Shown in pieces: positions 11,643 through 20,626 of a DNA stretch of 64,000 bases (position 1 is its first letter; each line of letters opens with the position of its first letter). This DNA comes from Sphingomonas sp. SUN019 (GTDB taxonomy: Bacteria > Pseudomonadota > Alphaproteobacteria > Sphingomonadales > Sphingomonadaceae), in the NCBI RefSeq assembly GCF_024758705.1, contig NZ_CP096971.1, positions 1,612,001-1,676,000 of the forward strand, read 5' to 3'. The notes below the pieces were generated by a model. That model made no database searches, had not been told where the DNA came from, and saw only the letters and a list, made by a program, of their open reading frames with translations. A program made the translations under genes and the position numbers.

Positions 11643-12173
11643 CCTGACCGAAGGTCCGGTCTTGAAGCTCATCTTGTAGCTGCCAAGCGCGGCGCGCTTG
11701 ATCGTCACGGTCTCACCAACGCGCGGCGAGCGTCCCAGCATGGTGGAGTCGGTCTGCTCCCAGCGCGCGCCGTCCTCAAGCGTCACGATGAAGCCGCCCG
11801 CCGAATTGCGCGTAACCGCCTTCATCGTGGCGGTGATCTCCTTGACCTCGTCGCGTTCCTCCTCCGCATTCTCCTTGTCGCGTTTTCCGAAGATCGGAAG
11901 GTCGGACAGGCTGAATCCGAACAGCCCCCGCTTCGTCTTGCGCACGTCCTCGCGATCGAACACCGCCACCTCGCCGCCCGCGCGCGCACTTTCCAGCGCG
12001 GCTACGCCGGCGTCGTAGCAGGCGAGCCGCGCCGCGGAATCGGTCAACGCCCGGCAATCCAGCACCTTTTGCATCACGGTCGGCACGGCGCGCTTGTCCT
12101 GCGCCTGCGCCGCCGTGACCGGCATGGCGAGCGTCACCAGCGCCAGGACCAGCTTCGATCGATGATTTGTCAT
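11625..12173 (-). CDS. Hypothetical periplasmic protein
   Basis: 182 residues with a clear signal peptide (MTNHRSKLVLALVTLAMPV through AQAQ). After it comes LDCRALTDSAARLACYDA, a two-cysteine motif found at the start of many small proteobacterial envelope proteins. Next is an Asp/Glu/Lys-rich stretch, then a C-terminal region (EVKEITATMKAVTRNSAGGFIVTLEDGARWEQTD) that looks like a small beta-barrel of hypothetical Sphingomonas proteins. No enzymatic motif is visible. It is convergent with clpB; the two stop codons are 14 bp apart. Function unknown. Confidence 0.8.
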   Translation of the reverse strand: MTNHRSKLVLALVTLAMPVTAAQAQDKRAVPTVMQKVLDCRALTDSAARLACYDAGVAALESARAGGEVAVFDREDVRKTKRGLFGFSLSDLPIFGKRDKENAEEERDEVKEITATMKAVTRNSAGGFIVTLEDGARWEQTDSTMLGRSPRVGETVTIKRAALGSYKMSFKTGPSVRARRTG

Positions 12174-12391
12174 ATTTGCCCCACGCGCATGAAAATTACG
12201 CCGTCAGGTTATCGGCAACGTGGCCGGCAAGTCGACCCCCGACCTGTGGCTTATTTGTTACATCGGGGGCTTGAAAATGCTGCGACGCACGAACGGCGAT
12301 TGATCGCCGGTTCTTCCTTCGCGTAGCAGGCTGGCAGGGTACTCGCGTCAGCAACGACTGGGCGTGCACCGATGGATCTAAAGGGGATCGA

Positions 12392-15300
12392 ATGATGAAT
12401 CTATTCCGCAAGCGGCTACTCGCGTCGACGACGATCGCGGGCGCCGTGTTCGCCGCATCGACGGCTTACGCCCAGACGACGCAGGAAGCGCCGATCTCGC
12501 CGGCCACCACCAATCCGTCGTCGGCCACGCCGCCGACCGACTCGAGCGACGGCACGCAGACCGACGATCGTTCGGGCGGCGACATCATCGTCACCGGTTC
12601 GCGCATCCCGCGCCCGGAACTGGAATCGGCCAGCCCCGTCACTACGATCGGCGCCGCCGAAGTGAAGCTGGCCGGCACGACCCGTATCGAAGATCTCGTC
12701 AACGCGCTGCCGCAGGTGTTCGCTGGCCAGGGCGGATCGATCTCGAATGGCGCTACTGGCACCGCGACCCTCAACCTCCGCGGTCTGGGCGAATCGCGCA
12801 CGCTGGTGCTGGTCAACGGCCGTCGCCTCGTTCCCGGTGACCCGCGTTCGCCGTTCGCCGACATCAACATCATCCCGTCGGCATTGCTGAAGCGCGTCGA
12901 CGTGCTGACCGGCGGCGCGTCGTCGGTCTATGGTGCGGACGCCGTCGCCGGCGTCGTCAACTTCATCATGGATACCGATTTCGAGGGCTTCAAGCTCGAC
13001 GGTCAATACAGCTTCTACCAGCACCAGAACCGCGCCGGCCGTGACGTTACCGACGCGCTTGATGCGCGCGGGTTCGGTCGCCCGGACGGCTCCGTGGCCG
13101 ATGGCGGCACGGTCGATGTCACCGCGTCGTTTGGCGTCGGATTTGACGACGGCCGTGGCCACATCACCGCCTACGGCGGCTATCGCAAGATCAACGCGAT
13201 CACGCAGGATCGTCGCGACTATTCGGCATGCTCGCTGGCATCCACGACGGCGACTTCGGTCGCTGCTGGCGGACGCAAGTACAATTGCGGCGGCTCGGGC
13301 ACGTCGGCTCCCGGTTCGTTCTATATCCAGGGCGCTTACTACAACGTCCAGGGCAACCAGTTCGTGCCTGGCCAGGTGCTGTTCAACTTCGCGCCGACCA
13401 ACTATTATCAGCGTCCCGACGAACGCTACACCGCCGGCTTCTTCGCGAACTACGACGTGTCGGATGAATTCAAGCCGTACATGGAGTTCATGTTCATGGA
13501 CGACCGCACGGTCGCCCAGATCGCGCCGTCGGGCCTGTTCTTCAACACCAGCACGATCAACTGCGACAACCCGTTGTTGTCCGCACAGCAGCTCGGCATC
13601 GTCTGCAACCCGACCAATACGTTCGTCGATTCGACCGGCGTAACGCGCGCCAACCTCTACATCGGCCGTCGTAACGTCGAGGGTGGTGGGCGCCAGGACG
13701 ATCTGCAGCACACCACCTACCGCGGCGTCTTTGGCGCGCGCGGCGATGTGGCCAAGGGCATCAGCTACGACGCATATTATCAGTACAGCCGCGTGAACTT
13801 CGCGCAGACGTATCGCAACGATTTCTCGATCACTCGCTCAGCGCGTGCGATCGACGTTGTGAACGTCAACGGCACGCCGACCTGCCGCTCGGTCGTCGAC
13901 GGTACCGATCCGCTCTGCGTCCCCTACAACATCTTCACCACTGGTGGAGTGTCTGCAGCGGCGCTGAACTATCTGCAGTTGCCGCTTTTCTCGCGCGGTC
14001 AGACGACCGAGCAGATCGCCAACGCCTCGTTCACGTTCCTTGGCAGCGAATATGGCATCGTCAGCCCGCTCGCGACTGAGGGCTTCGCGCTGAACGTCGG
14101 TGCCGAGTATCGCAACTCGCAGCTGAACTTCGAGGTCGACTCGAACTTCCTGTCGGGTGACGGTGCGGGCCAGGGTGGCGCGACCACGCCGGTCCGCGGC
14201 GGGTTCAACGTCAAGGAAGCGTTCGTCGAAGCATCGCTGCCGCTGATTCAGGATCGTCCGTTCTTCCACAACCTGACTGTCGGCGGCGGATATCGTCGTT
14301 CGGCGTACGAAACCGCCGGCAACGGTGTCAGCAACCAGTTCGACACCGATACGTGGAAGGCGGAAGCCACCTTCTCGCCGGTGCGCGACATTACGGCGCG
14401 CGTCAGCTACAGTCGCTCCGCCCGTGCGCCGAACGCGGTGGAACTGTTCTCGGCACAGAGCATCGCGCTTGACGGTGTGACCGATCCTTGCGCCGGTCCC
14501 GCTGTCGGCGGCCTGGTCAACGGCTTTACCCAGGCGCAGTGCGCGCTGACCGGTTTGACCGCTGCCCAGTTCGGCAACATCGCCGCCAATCCTGCATCGC
14601 AGTACAACGGCCTGCTCGGCGGCAACCCGAACCTGACGCCGGAAATCGCGAACTCGTTCACGGCCGGCGTCGTCCTGACGCCTTCGTTCCTGCGCGGGTT
14701 CCAGGCGACCGTCGATTACTTCAACATCCGGATCGACAATCAGATCGGCATCCTTGGCGCCGACACCATCCTGTCGCAGTGCCTCGCGACCGGCGATCCG
14801 ACGCTTTGCGGCCTGATCAATCGCGGTGCTTCGGGCCGTCTTGATCGCGCCGACGGTTTCGTGACCGACACCAACCTGAACGCCGGTCGTCTTTCGACGA
14901 AGGGCATCGACGTTACGGTCGGCTACACTCAGGAAATCGGCAGCATCGGCACCTTTGGTGTCAGCATGGTCGGTACCTGGCTCGATCAGTTGGTCACCGA
15001 TCAGGTCGGGCCGTCGCGCTTCGACTGCGTCGGCTATTTCGGTGCGCAGTGCGGCACGCCGAACCCCGAATGGCGTCACAAGGTTCGCGTGACCTACACG
15101 TCGCCGGCCGGTCCGAGCATCTCGGGCGCGTGGCGTTACTTCTCCGCGGTCGACAACGACGATTCGTCGCCTAACACCAACCTGAGCAGCCCCACCGGGC
15201 CGGTTGCGGGCGCCGTCGGCAACCGTCCGGGCAACGCGCGCCTGGCCAAGCAGAACTACTTCGATCTGGCGCTGACCGTGCCGGTCGCGGATACGTTCAC

Positions 15301-15439
15301 GTTCCGGGTCGGCGCGAACAACGTGCTCGACAAGCAGCCGCCGCTCAACGGCCAGTCGCTCGGCAACGGCAACACCTATTCGCAGGTGTATGACACGCTG
15401 GGCCGCTACATCTACACGGGCGTCACGCTCGACTTCTGA
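12392..15439 (+). CDS. Large TonB-dependent receptor with six cysteine pairs
   Basis: 1015-residue outer membrane receptor. A signal peptide (MMNLFRKRLLASTTIAGAV through AYAQ) is followed by a Ser/Thr/Pro-rich linker, a TonB-box region GGDIIVTGSRIPRPELESAS, a plug domain (LVNALPQVFAGQGG, LNLRGLGESRTLVLVNGRRL, GGASSVYGADAVAGVVNF) and a barrel ending in YIYTGVTLDF with the expected terminal aromatic. The mature protein holds exactly twelve cysteines in six close pairs, for example SAC/YNC, INC/IVC and PTC/PLC, probably disulfide-bonded extracellular loops. Two oxygenase genes follow on the same strand after a strong terminator, and two sulfotransferases converge on them. Ligand unknown. ATGATG gives two adjacent possible starts. 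Confidence 0.92.
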   Translation: MMNLFRKRLLASTTIAGAVFAASTAYAQTTQEAPISPATTNPSSATPPTDSSDGTQTDDRSGGDIIVTGSRIPRPELESASPVTTIGAAEVKLAGTTRIEDLVNALPQVFAGQGGSISNGATGTATLNLRGLGESRTLVLVNGRRLVPGDPRSPFADINIIPSALLKRVDVLTGGASSVYGADAVAGVVNFIMDTDFEGFKLDGQYSFYQHQNRAGRDVTDALDARGFGRPDGSVADGGTVDVTASFGVGFDDGRGHITAYGGYRKINAITQDRRDYSACSLASTTATSVAAGGRKYNCGGSGTSAPGSFYIQGAYYNVQGNQFVPGQVLFNFAPTNYYQRPDERYTAGFFANYDVSDEFKPYMEFMFMDDRTVAQIAPSGLFFNTSTINCDNPLLSAQQLGIVCNPTNTFVDSTGVTRANLYIGRRNVEGGGRQDDLQHTTYRGVFGARGDVAKGISYDAYYQYSRVNFAQTYRNDFSITRSARAIDVVNVNGTPTCRSVVDGTDPLCVPYNIFTTGGVSAAALNYLQLPLFSRGQTTEQIANASFTFLGSEYGIVSPLATEGFALNVGAEYRNSQLNFEVDSNFLSGDGAGQGGATTPVRGGFNVKEAFVEASLPLIQDRPFFHNLTVGGGYRRSAYETAGNGVSNQFDTDTWKAEATFSPVRDITARVSYSRSARAPNAVELFSAQSIALDGVTDPCAGPAVGGLVNGFTQAQCALTGLTAAQFGNIAANPASQYNGLLGGNPNLTPEIANSFTAGVVLTPSFLRGFQATVDYFNIRIDNQIGILGADTILSQCLATGDPTLCGLINRGASGRLDRADGFVTDTNLNAGRLSTKGIDVTVGYTQEIGSIGTFGVSMVGTWLDQLVTDQVGPSRFDCVGYFGAQCGTPNPEWRHKVRVTYTSPAGPSISGAWRYFSAVDNDDSSPNTNLSSPTGPVAGAVGNRPGNARLAKQNYFDLALTVPVADTFTFRVGANNVLDKQPPLNGQSLGNGNTYSQVYDTLGRYIYTGVTLDF

Positions 15440-15464
15440 TCGGTATTACCGAAACGAAAAACGG

Positions 15465-15492
15465 AACGGCGGGCCGCAAGGCCCGCCGTTTT
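15465..15492 (+). terminator. Rho-independent terminator after the TonB receptor gene
   Basis: Perfect 11-bp stem (15465-15475 with 15480-15490), GCAA tetraloop, then a T run (TTTT, CGTTT). The flanks GAAACGAAAAACGG and TTTTCGTTT can extend the stem. It separates the receptor gene from the hydroxylase gene. Confidence 0.88.
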
Positions 15493-15550
15493 CGTTTGTG
15501 CCGGGCCGGTCCTTCACGGCATGGTCATGGTGAAGGCCGGAGGCGAATGC

Positions 15551-16711
15551 GTGAGTGACGTTGATCTGACGGAGCGCGAGGCGGATCAGTCCGCTGCACG
15601 CGGGGATATTGCCGCCGCTCGCCAATTGCTCGAACAGGTGGTCGCCGCCGCACCCGGACGAATCGACAGCTGGCTGAAACTCGCCGCGCTGCGCCGCGCC
15701 GGGGGTGACATACGGGGCGCACTGGACGCCGTTTCCGACGCGCTACGCGTCGACCCGCTCCACTTCATGGCGCTGATGAGCCGTGCCCGTCTGCTGGAAG
15801 GAAAGGGCGACGCCGATGAGGCCGCACGCTTCTATCTTCGCGCGCTGGCGCAATTGAGCGATGACGAACCGGTAGCGCAAAGCCTGCGCGGACTGATCGA
15901 TCATGCGCGTCAGGTCGGCGAAGCGTATCGCACGCGCGTATCGGGCGAATGGATGAATGTCGTGGACCGTGACGGCGGCGTTCCGAACTCCGTACGCCTA
16001 CGCCTTGCTCGCTTCACATCCAATGCGCTGCGCCAGACCCGCGTCTATCATTCGGAGCCGACGCACTATCACTATCCAGGCCTGATCGAGCGCGAGTTCC
16101 ACGATCGCGCCGACTTTCCGTGGCTGGCCACGCTGGAGGCGGCGACCGACGATATTCGCGATGAATTCCTTGCGCTTCAGCATGAAACATCGGCGCGATC
16201 CGAACCCTATGTCCAATATGCGGCCGACCTGCCGGTGCGGCAGTGGGCGGCGCTGAACAACTCGCTCGACTGGACAGCCTTCCACCTTCTGCAGGGCGGG
16301 AGGGAGGTGACGGCGAACGCCGCGCGATGCCCGAAGACGATGGCGATACTGCGTGAGATCGAACAGCCTCATGTCGGTGGGCGATCCCCGAACGCGATGT
16401 TTTCGCTGCTCAAACCGCACACTCGCATTCCGCCGCACGTGGGCATCGCCAACACGCGGCTCGTTTGTCATCTGCCGCTGGTCGTCCCCGACCATTGCTG
16501 GTTCCGGGTCGGCGCGACACGCCGCGAATGGCGCCCGGGCGAAGCATTCGTGTTCGACGACACGATCGAACATGAGGCCGCGAACGACGGCGACGTGCCG
16601 CGCGTCGTTTTCATCATAGACACCTGGCATCCGGGGCTCGACGCGACCGAACGCGCCGCGGTGAAGCGGCTGATGGAAGCCGACGAAAGCGCGGACGGCG
16701 CACCTTTGTGA
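15551..16711 (+). CDS. TPR-containing aspartyl/asparaginyl beta-hydroxylase family protein
   Basis: About 386 residues. TPR-type helices occupy residues 10-125 (AARQLLEQVVAAAPGRIDSW and following). A C-terminal double-stranded beta-helix of the aspartyl/asparaginyl beta-hydroxylase type spans about 210-360. Likely Fe(II) ligands are H296 (PPHVG) and H341 (TIEHEA); R351 could bind 2-oxoglutarate. Such enzymes hydroxylate Asp or Asn side chains in proteins or peptides. The target is unknown. I place the start at GTG 15551, which has GGAGG about 9 bp upstream; an in-frame ATG at 15521 has a poorer site. Followed after 7 bp by a second TPR-oxygenase gene, so probably one operon. Confidence 0.85.
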   Translation: MSDVDLTEREADQSAARGDIAAARQLLEQVVAAAPGRIDSWLKLAALRRAGGDIRGALDAVSDALRVDPLHFMALMSRARLLEGKGDADEAARFYLRALAQLSDDEPVAQSLRGLIDHARQVGEAYRTRVSGEWMNVVDRDGGVPNSVRLRLARFTSNALRQTRVYHSEPTHYHYPGLIEREFHDRADFPWLATLEAATDDIRDEFLALQHETSARSEPYVQYAADLPVRQWAALNNSLDWTAFHLLQGGREVTANAARCPKTMAILREIEQPHVGGRSPNAMFSLLKPHTRIPPHVGIANTRLVCHLPLVVPDHCWFRVGATRREWRPGEAFVFDDTIEHEAANDGDVPRVVFIIDTWHPGLDATERAAVKRLMEADESADGAPL

Positions 16712-16718
16712 TGCGGCA

Positions 16719-18233
16719 TTGGACATGCAGCGCGCGGTGACCAACCCGAACGTCGACCTGCTTTTGACCGCGGCGGCGGCCCGGACGCTTTCGCCGGACG
16801 AAGCGAGCGCGTTGGGCGTCGCCGCGCTGGAGGCGCGGCGAGAGGAGGACGTCTTGAAGGCCGTGACGCTGGCCGTGGAACGCTCGCCACACGCCGCGAC
16901 GCCGTGGCATGTCCTTGGCCTGCTGCACCGCGCGATCGGCGATCTCGCCCCTGCTCTCGCGGCACTAGATCGCGCCGTCGCGCTAACGCCGGACAGCCCG
17001 GTCCTGATCCATGCGCGCGCGCGCGCCACCGCGGAAGCCGGGCTGGACAGCCTCGACTGGTATGCGCGAGCGCGCGCGCTCGCGCCTAATGACGGCGACG
17101 TTATCCTGGGCCACGCTGCCGCACTAGACGCCGCGCGCGATCACACGGCGGCGGATGCATTGCTCGCCGCGATGCTTGCTAATCACCCCGGCTGGTTCGC
17201 CGGACATGGCGCGCTGCTGCGGATGCGTCATGCCGCAGGCGATCCGACTTGGCTGGCAGTGCTGGACGCCGCGATCGCGGGCGCGCCGACCGATTGGCGG
17301 CTGCATCAGCTGAAGATATCGGCGCTCCTTCGTGCAAGGCATGATGCGGCCACGAACGCCGCACTGCACGAGGCGCGCGCGTGGTGCGGCGATCAACCGC
17401 CGATCCGCGCGCTCGCCGCGATGGCGGCGACCGAACAAGGGCGACTGGATGCAGCGGATGCGGCGTTCGACGCGCTCGATCCGCTAGGCGATCCGACCGT
17501 CACGGTCCATTGGCTGCGACACCTGTTGCGTCGCCATCAGCCCGAACGGATCGCCGTGCTGCACGGTCGATTGCCGGCCCACAGCATCGACGCCGCATGG
17601 CCGTACCTGTCGCTGGCGTGGCGCCTGCTCGACGATCCGCGCCATGCCTGGCTCGACGACAGCCGCCTGGTGCGGATCATCGACATCGGGACCGACTGGC
17701 CGGAATTTGCGCGACTGGCCGATACCCTTCGCGCGCTTCATGTCACCCGTGCGCAACCGCTCGACCAATCAGTTCGCGGCGGCACGCAGACCGACGGGCC
17801 GTTGCTGTCGCGGATTGATCCGGTCATCGCCGCGGTGCGCGCGCGCCTGATCGATGCGGTGCGCGACTATATCGCCGCGCTGCCGCCGCGCGACGCCGCG
17901 CATCCGCTGCTGGGCCGCATACCGCGTCACCCAAGGTTTGCGGGATCGTGGTCGGTGCGGTTGAGCGCCGGCGGGCGTCATGATCCGCACGTCCATCCCG
18001 AGGGCTGGCTGAGCTCGGCTTTCTACGTCGCGCTGCCGTCACGTTCGCCCGACGCCGATGTCGGCCGCCTCACATTAGGTCATCCGCAAGCGTCGCTCGA
18101 AACCGGACTCCCCGCGCAGCAGACGATCGATCCGCTACCGGGGCGATTGGTGCTCTTCCCGTCGACGATGTGGCACGGCACGCTTCCCTTTCCCGCAGGG
18201 GAACGCTTGACGGTCGCCTTCGACGTGACATGA
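16719..18233 (+). CDS. TPR protein with C-terminal putative 2OG-Fe(II) oxygenase domain
   Basis: 504 residues. Residues 1-350 are Ala/Leu-rich helical TPR-like repeats (AALDRAVALTPDSPVLIHARA and others). Residues 405-504 form a 2-oxoglutarate-Fe(II) oxygenase domain of the putative 2OG type, with HDPHVHPEGWLSSAFYVALP (H424/H426) and MWHGTLPF (H486), and R496 as possible 2-oxoglutarate ligand. The TTG at 16719 or ATG at 16725 begins 7-13 bp after the aspartyl hydroxylase gene. Two different TPR-guided oxygenases in tandem suggest that both act on a shared protein or peptide substrate recognised by the TPR part. This role is inferred. Confidence 0.78.
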   Translation: MDMQRAVTNPNVDLLLTAAAARTLSPDEASALGVAALEARREEDVLKAVTLAVERSPHAATPWHVLGLLHRAIGDLAPALAALDRAVALTPDSPVLIHARARATAEAGLDSLDWYARARALAPNDGDVILGHAAALDAARDHTAADALLAAMLANHPGWFAGHGALLRMRHAAGDPTWLAVLDAAIAGAPTDWRLHQLKISALLRARHDAATNAALHEARAWCGDQPPIRALAAMAATEQGRLDAADAAFDALDPLGDPTVTVHWLRHLLRRHQPERIAVLHGRLPAHSIDAAWPYLSLAWRLLDDPRHAWLDDSRLVRIIDIGTDWPEFARLADTLRALHVTRAQPLDQSVRGGTQTDGPLLSRIDPVIAAVRARLIDAVRDYIAALPPRDAAHPLLGRIPRHPRFAGSWSVRLSAGGRHDPHVHPEGWLSSAFYVALPSRSPDADVGRLTLGHPQASLETGLPAQQTIDPLPGRLVLFPSTMWHGTLPFPAGERLTVAFDVT

Positions 18234-18370
18234 CGTGTTGGTTCGAGCGCATGTCCCGAGTTACGATCAGACGCGGTCGCCGTCAGGAATGCAGTTGCGA
18301 CGACTCGCTTTTCGAGATGTAGTTGCGTAAGCAACCCTATATGCTGGTGACGTCTTCGGAAGGAATGGCG

Positions 18371-18613
18371 ATGAAGAAGATCGTGTTGCTATGCGCGCTG
18401 GCCGTGGTCGCCAGTCCTGTTGCGGCAAAAGAACGCGACAAATCGAAGACCAGCGATCCCAATCGCATGATCTGCCGGACCGAACAGGTCATCGGAAGCC
18501 GACTTCAGTCCAAGCGCACCTGCCTGACGGCGATGCAATGGGATCAGATGGAGCGCGAACAGCGCGAAACGGTCGATCGCGTACAGGCGTTCAAGCCCCA
18601 GATCGGCGGGTGA
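18371..18613 (+). CDS. Small secreted two-cysteine protein, unknown function
   Basis: 80 residues from ATG 18371, which has GGAAGGA 6 bp upstream; an open extension to 18323 lacks such a site. Signal peptide MKKIVLLCALAVVASPVAAK, then a basic mature part with MICRTEQVIGSRLQSKRTCLT and a C-terminal charged helix. The pattern ICR-x5-GSRL-x4-RxC-x4-QW is typical of small exported Sphingomonas proteins with no assigned role. It lies between the TPR-oxygenases and the convergent TPR-sulfotransferases, so a substrate or accessory role is conceivable but unsupported. Confidence 0.72.
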   Translation: MKKIVLLCALAVVASPVAAKERDKSKTSDPNRMICRTEQVIGSRLQSKRTCLTAMQWDQMEREQRETVDRVQAFKPQIGG

Positions 18614-18637
18614 CCGTGGGGTGAGCGCGTTGGCGCG

Positions 18638-20626
18638 TCACCCGAGGTCATAGCCGAGCCGTTCGACCCACGGCTTCAAGATCGGAAGAACGGGGTCCAT
18701 GTGCTGCCGGTACCTTAGCCAGCGGCCCTTGGCGCGCATGTAGATCGGCTCGGCCACCTGCGCATAGCTGGGCGACGCGATGTACGATCGTGCGCTGGCG
18801 CTACGCTGATGGTCGATCAGGCGTGGATCCCACTCAAGCCCTGCAAACATCGCTACCGCGCGAAGTTCGGCTTCGGGGTCCGCGATCAGTCGTTCGTAGC
18901 GCGTCGTGAACACATCGATCGCGAGCGTGTCGCGGCAGGCGTACCAATAGGCCATCACCTGATCGTACAGCCGCGCCGTGCTCGTGAAGTCGAAGAAATT
19001 CGCCACCTTCGCGTCCATCTGCGCGCTGGTGATGAAGCAGCTCAGCACCACATCGCACGGATGTCGTTCGGCGAAAATGAAGCGCGCGTCAGGGAAGATG
19101 CGATGCAGAACCGGTGTGCTGCCCAGCGCCAGCGGCTGTTTATCGACAATCAGCCGGTCGCCGAGATCGGGCACGATACGATCGACCTCTGCGAAATAGA
19201 CTGCTCGTAGCCGCGCGATATCCGCGTCCGAAAGCTGACCGAGATGTTCCAGCGCACCGGCTGCCGCCGCCACGCGATCGATCACCGGCTCCTCCTCCAG
19301 CACAACCGTGTCGGCATGACCGCTAAGCATCGTATCGATCAACGTGGTGCCGGACCGCGGAAAACCGAAGATGAACAACGGCGCACGGCGCGCCGATGGC
19401 ATGGGCGCGGCGCGCCAGCCGGCGTACCAGACAGGCGTGACAAGCTGCGTCAGCCTCCGAAACGTGTCACGATACGCCTCGGCATGATCGTGACTGCCGA
19501 TCGCGGACTCGGCGAGCAACGCATTGGCTTTGGTGAACGCGGCAAAGGCGGTGTCGACGTCGCCCAGCCGGTCTGCGATGTCGCCCTGCAACTGCGCCTG
19601 CCCGACTGGATCGACCTCGGCAGGGACGCGGGCCAACGCGCTCATCGCCTCGTCCAGCCTCCCTTCGCTGCGAAGGACTCGCGCGCGCGGTAGCGCGACG
19701 ACATCCTCCGACAGCCCCGCCGCCTCGCACGCACTCACCAGGTCGCGCAGCTCTGCCGCACGGTTGGTGCGCTCCAGCACCATCGCCAGGCCGAGCCACG
19801 CACGCTCTGACGTCGGTTCCAGTTCGATTGCGCGACCATAGTCGGCTTCGGCCATGTAGAGCGCCTTGCTGACCATCGCGACGTCGGCGATCTCGCACAA
19901 CGTATCCGATCTGTCGGGCGCATTGGCGCGCGCGACCGAAAGCGCATCGCGCGCGGCATCCAGAACACGCAATCCGGCCAACGCACGTGCCAGTTCGAGC
20001 TGCGCCGCCGCATCGTCAGGTTGCAGCGCGACCGCGCGCCGCGCGGCGTCCTCTGCCGCGTCGAAGGCCAGCGACACGCTGTGCGCGCGCGCCAGATCGG
20101 TCCACGCGCCGCCGATCGCCGGCCGCAACCGGGTCGCGTTCTCCAGTGCAGCGATGGCGCCGACCGCATCTCCCTGTACCAGCCGTGCACCGCCAAGCCC
20201 GCGCCAGCTTTCGAAATCGGCGGCGTCGGCTGTGACCAATTGATCGAACATCGCAGCCGCTTCGTCGGCGTCGCCCAGCCGCACGGTCGCATGGGCGCAA
20301 ATCCGCTGCATCTCGCGACCGATCGGTGTTTTAGGATCGGCAAGCGGCACCGCCGCCACCGCCGCCGCCTCGTTATCGCCCATCGACAGCAATGCTCGCG
20401 CGAGTTCGACGGCGGGCATCGCCTGATCCGGCGCGAAGGTCACCGCACGACGCAGATGCGCGACGCCGCGGCTCAAATCGCCTTGGCGACAGCACAGCAT
20501 CCCGACGAACATCGCCAGCCCGGCATCGCGCACGCCAGTCTCCAGCGCAGCTTCTCCCGCGGCGATCGCCCCGGCGACGTCGCCCGATTTGGCCAGCGCG
20601 AGTATCTGCGGGGCGTTGCTGCTCAA
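18638..20626 (-). CDS. TPR-containing sulfotransferase family protein (distal copy)
   Basis: 662 residues. About 400 residues of TPR-type repeats precede a sulfotransferase domain. The 5'-phosphosulfate loop of the PAPS site is FGFPRSGTTL (420-429), followed by a 3'-phosphate-binding segment FIFAERHPCDVVLSCF. TPR-sulfotransferase fusions resemble bacterial protein-sulfating enzymes, with PAPS as donor. Cytosolic; no signal peptide. The start is TTG at 20626, overlapping the upstream stop codon as TTGA, with GAAGGAAC a few bases before. It is therefore translationally coupled to the preceding sulfotransferase gene. Acceptor unknown; the Cys-paired TonB receptor and TPR-hydroxylases opposite are the obvious neighbours. 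Confidence 0.85.
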   Translation of the reverse strand: MSSNAPQILALAKSGDVAGAIAAGEAALETGVRDAGLAMFVGMLCCRQGDLSRGVAHLRRAVTFAPDQAMPAVELARALLSMGDNEAAAVAAVPLADPKTPIGREMQRICAHATVRLGDADEAAAMFDQLVTADAADFESWRGLGGARLVQGDAVGAIAALENATRLRPAIGGAWTDLARAHSVSLAFDAAEDAARRAVALQPDDAAAQLELARALAGLRVLDAARDALSVARANAPDRSDTLCEIADVAMVSKALYMAEADYGRAIELEPTSERAWLGLAMVLERTNRAAELRDLVSACEAAGLSEDVVALPRARVLRSEGRLDEAMSALARVPAEVDPVGQAQLQGDIADRLGDVDTAFAAFTKANALLAESAIGSHDHAEAYRDTFRRLTQLVTPVWYAGWRAAPMPSARRAPLFIFGFPRSGTTLIDTMLSGHADTVVLEEEPVIDRVAAAAGALEHLGQLSDADIARLRAVYFAEVDRIVPDLGDRLIVDKQPLALGSTPVLHRIFPDARFIFAERHPCDVVLSCFITSAQMDAKVANFFDFTSTARLYDQVMAYWYACRDTLAIDVFTTRYERLIADPEAELRAVAMFAGLEWDPRLIDHQRSASARSYIASPSYAQVAEPIYMRAKGRWLRYRQHMDPVLPILKPWVERLGYDLG

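Noticed and set aside
12416..13711. 431-residue frame opposite the Cys-paired TonB receptor
   Set aside because: Antisense of a secure gene; composition is that of a mirror frame.
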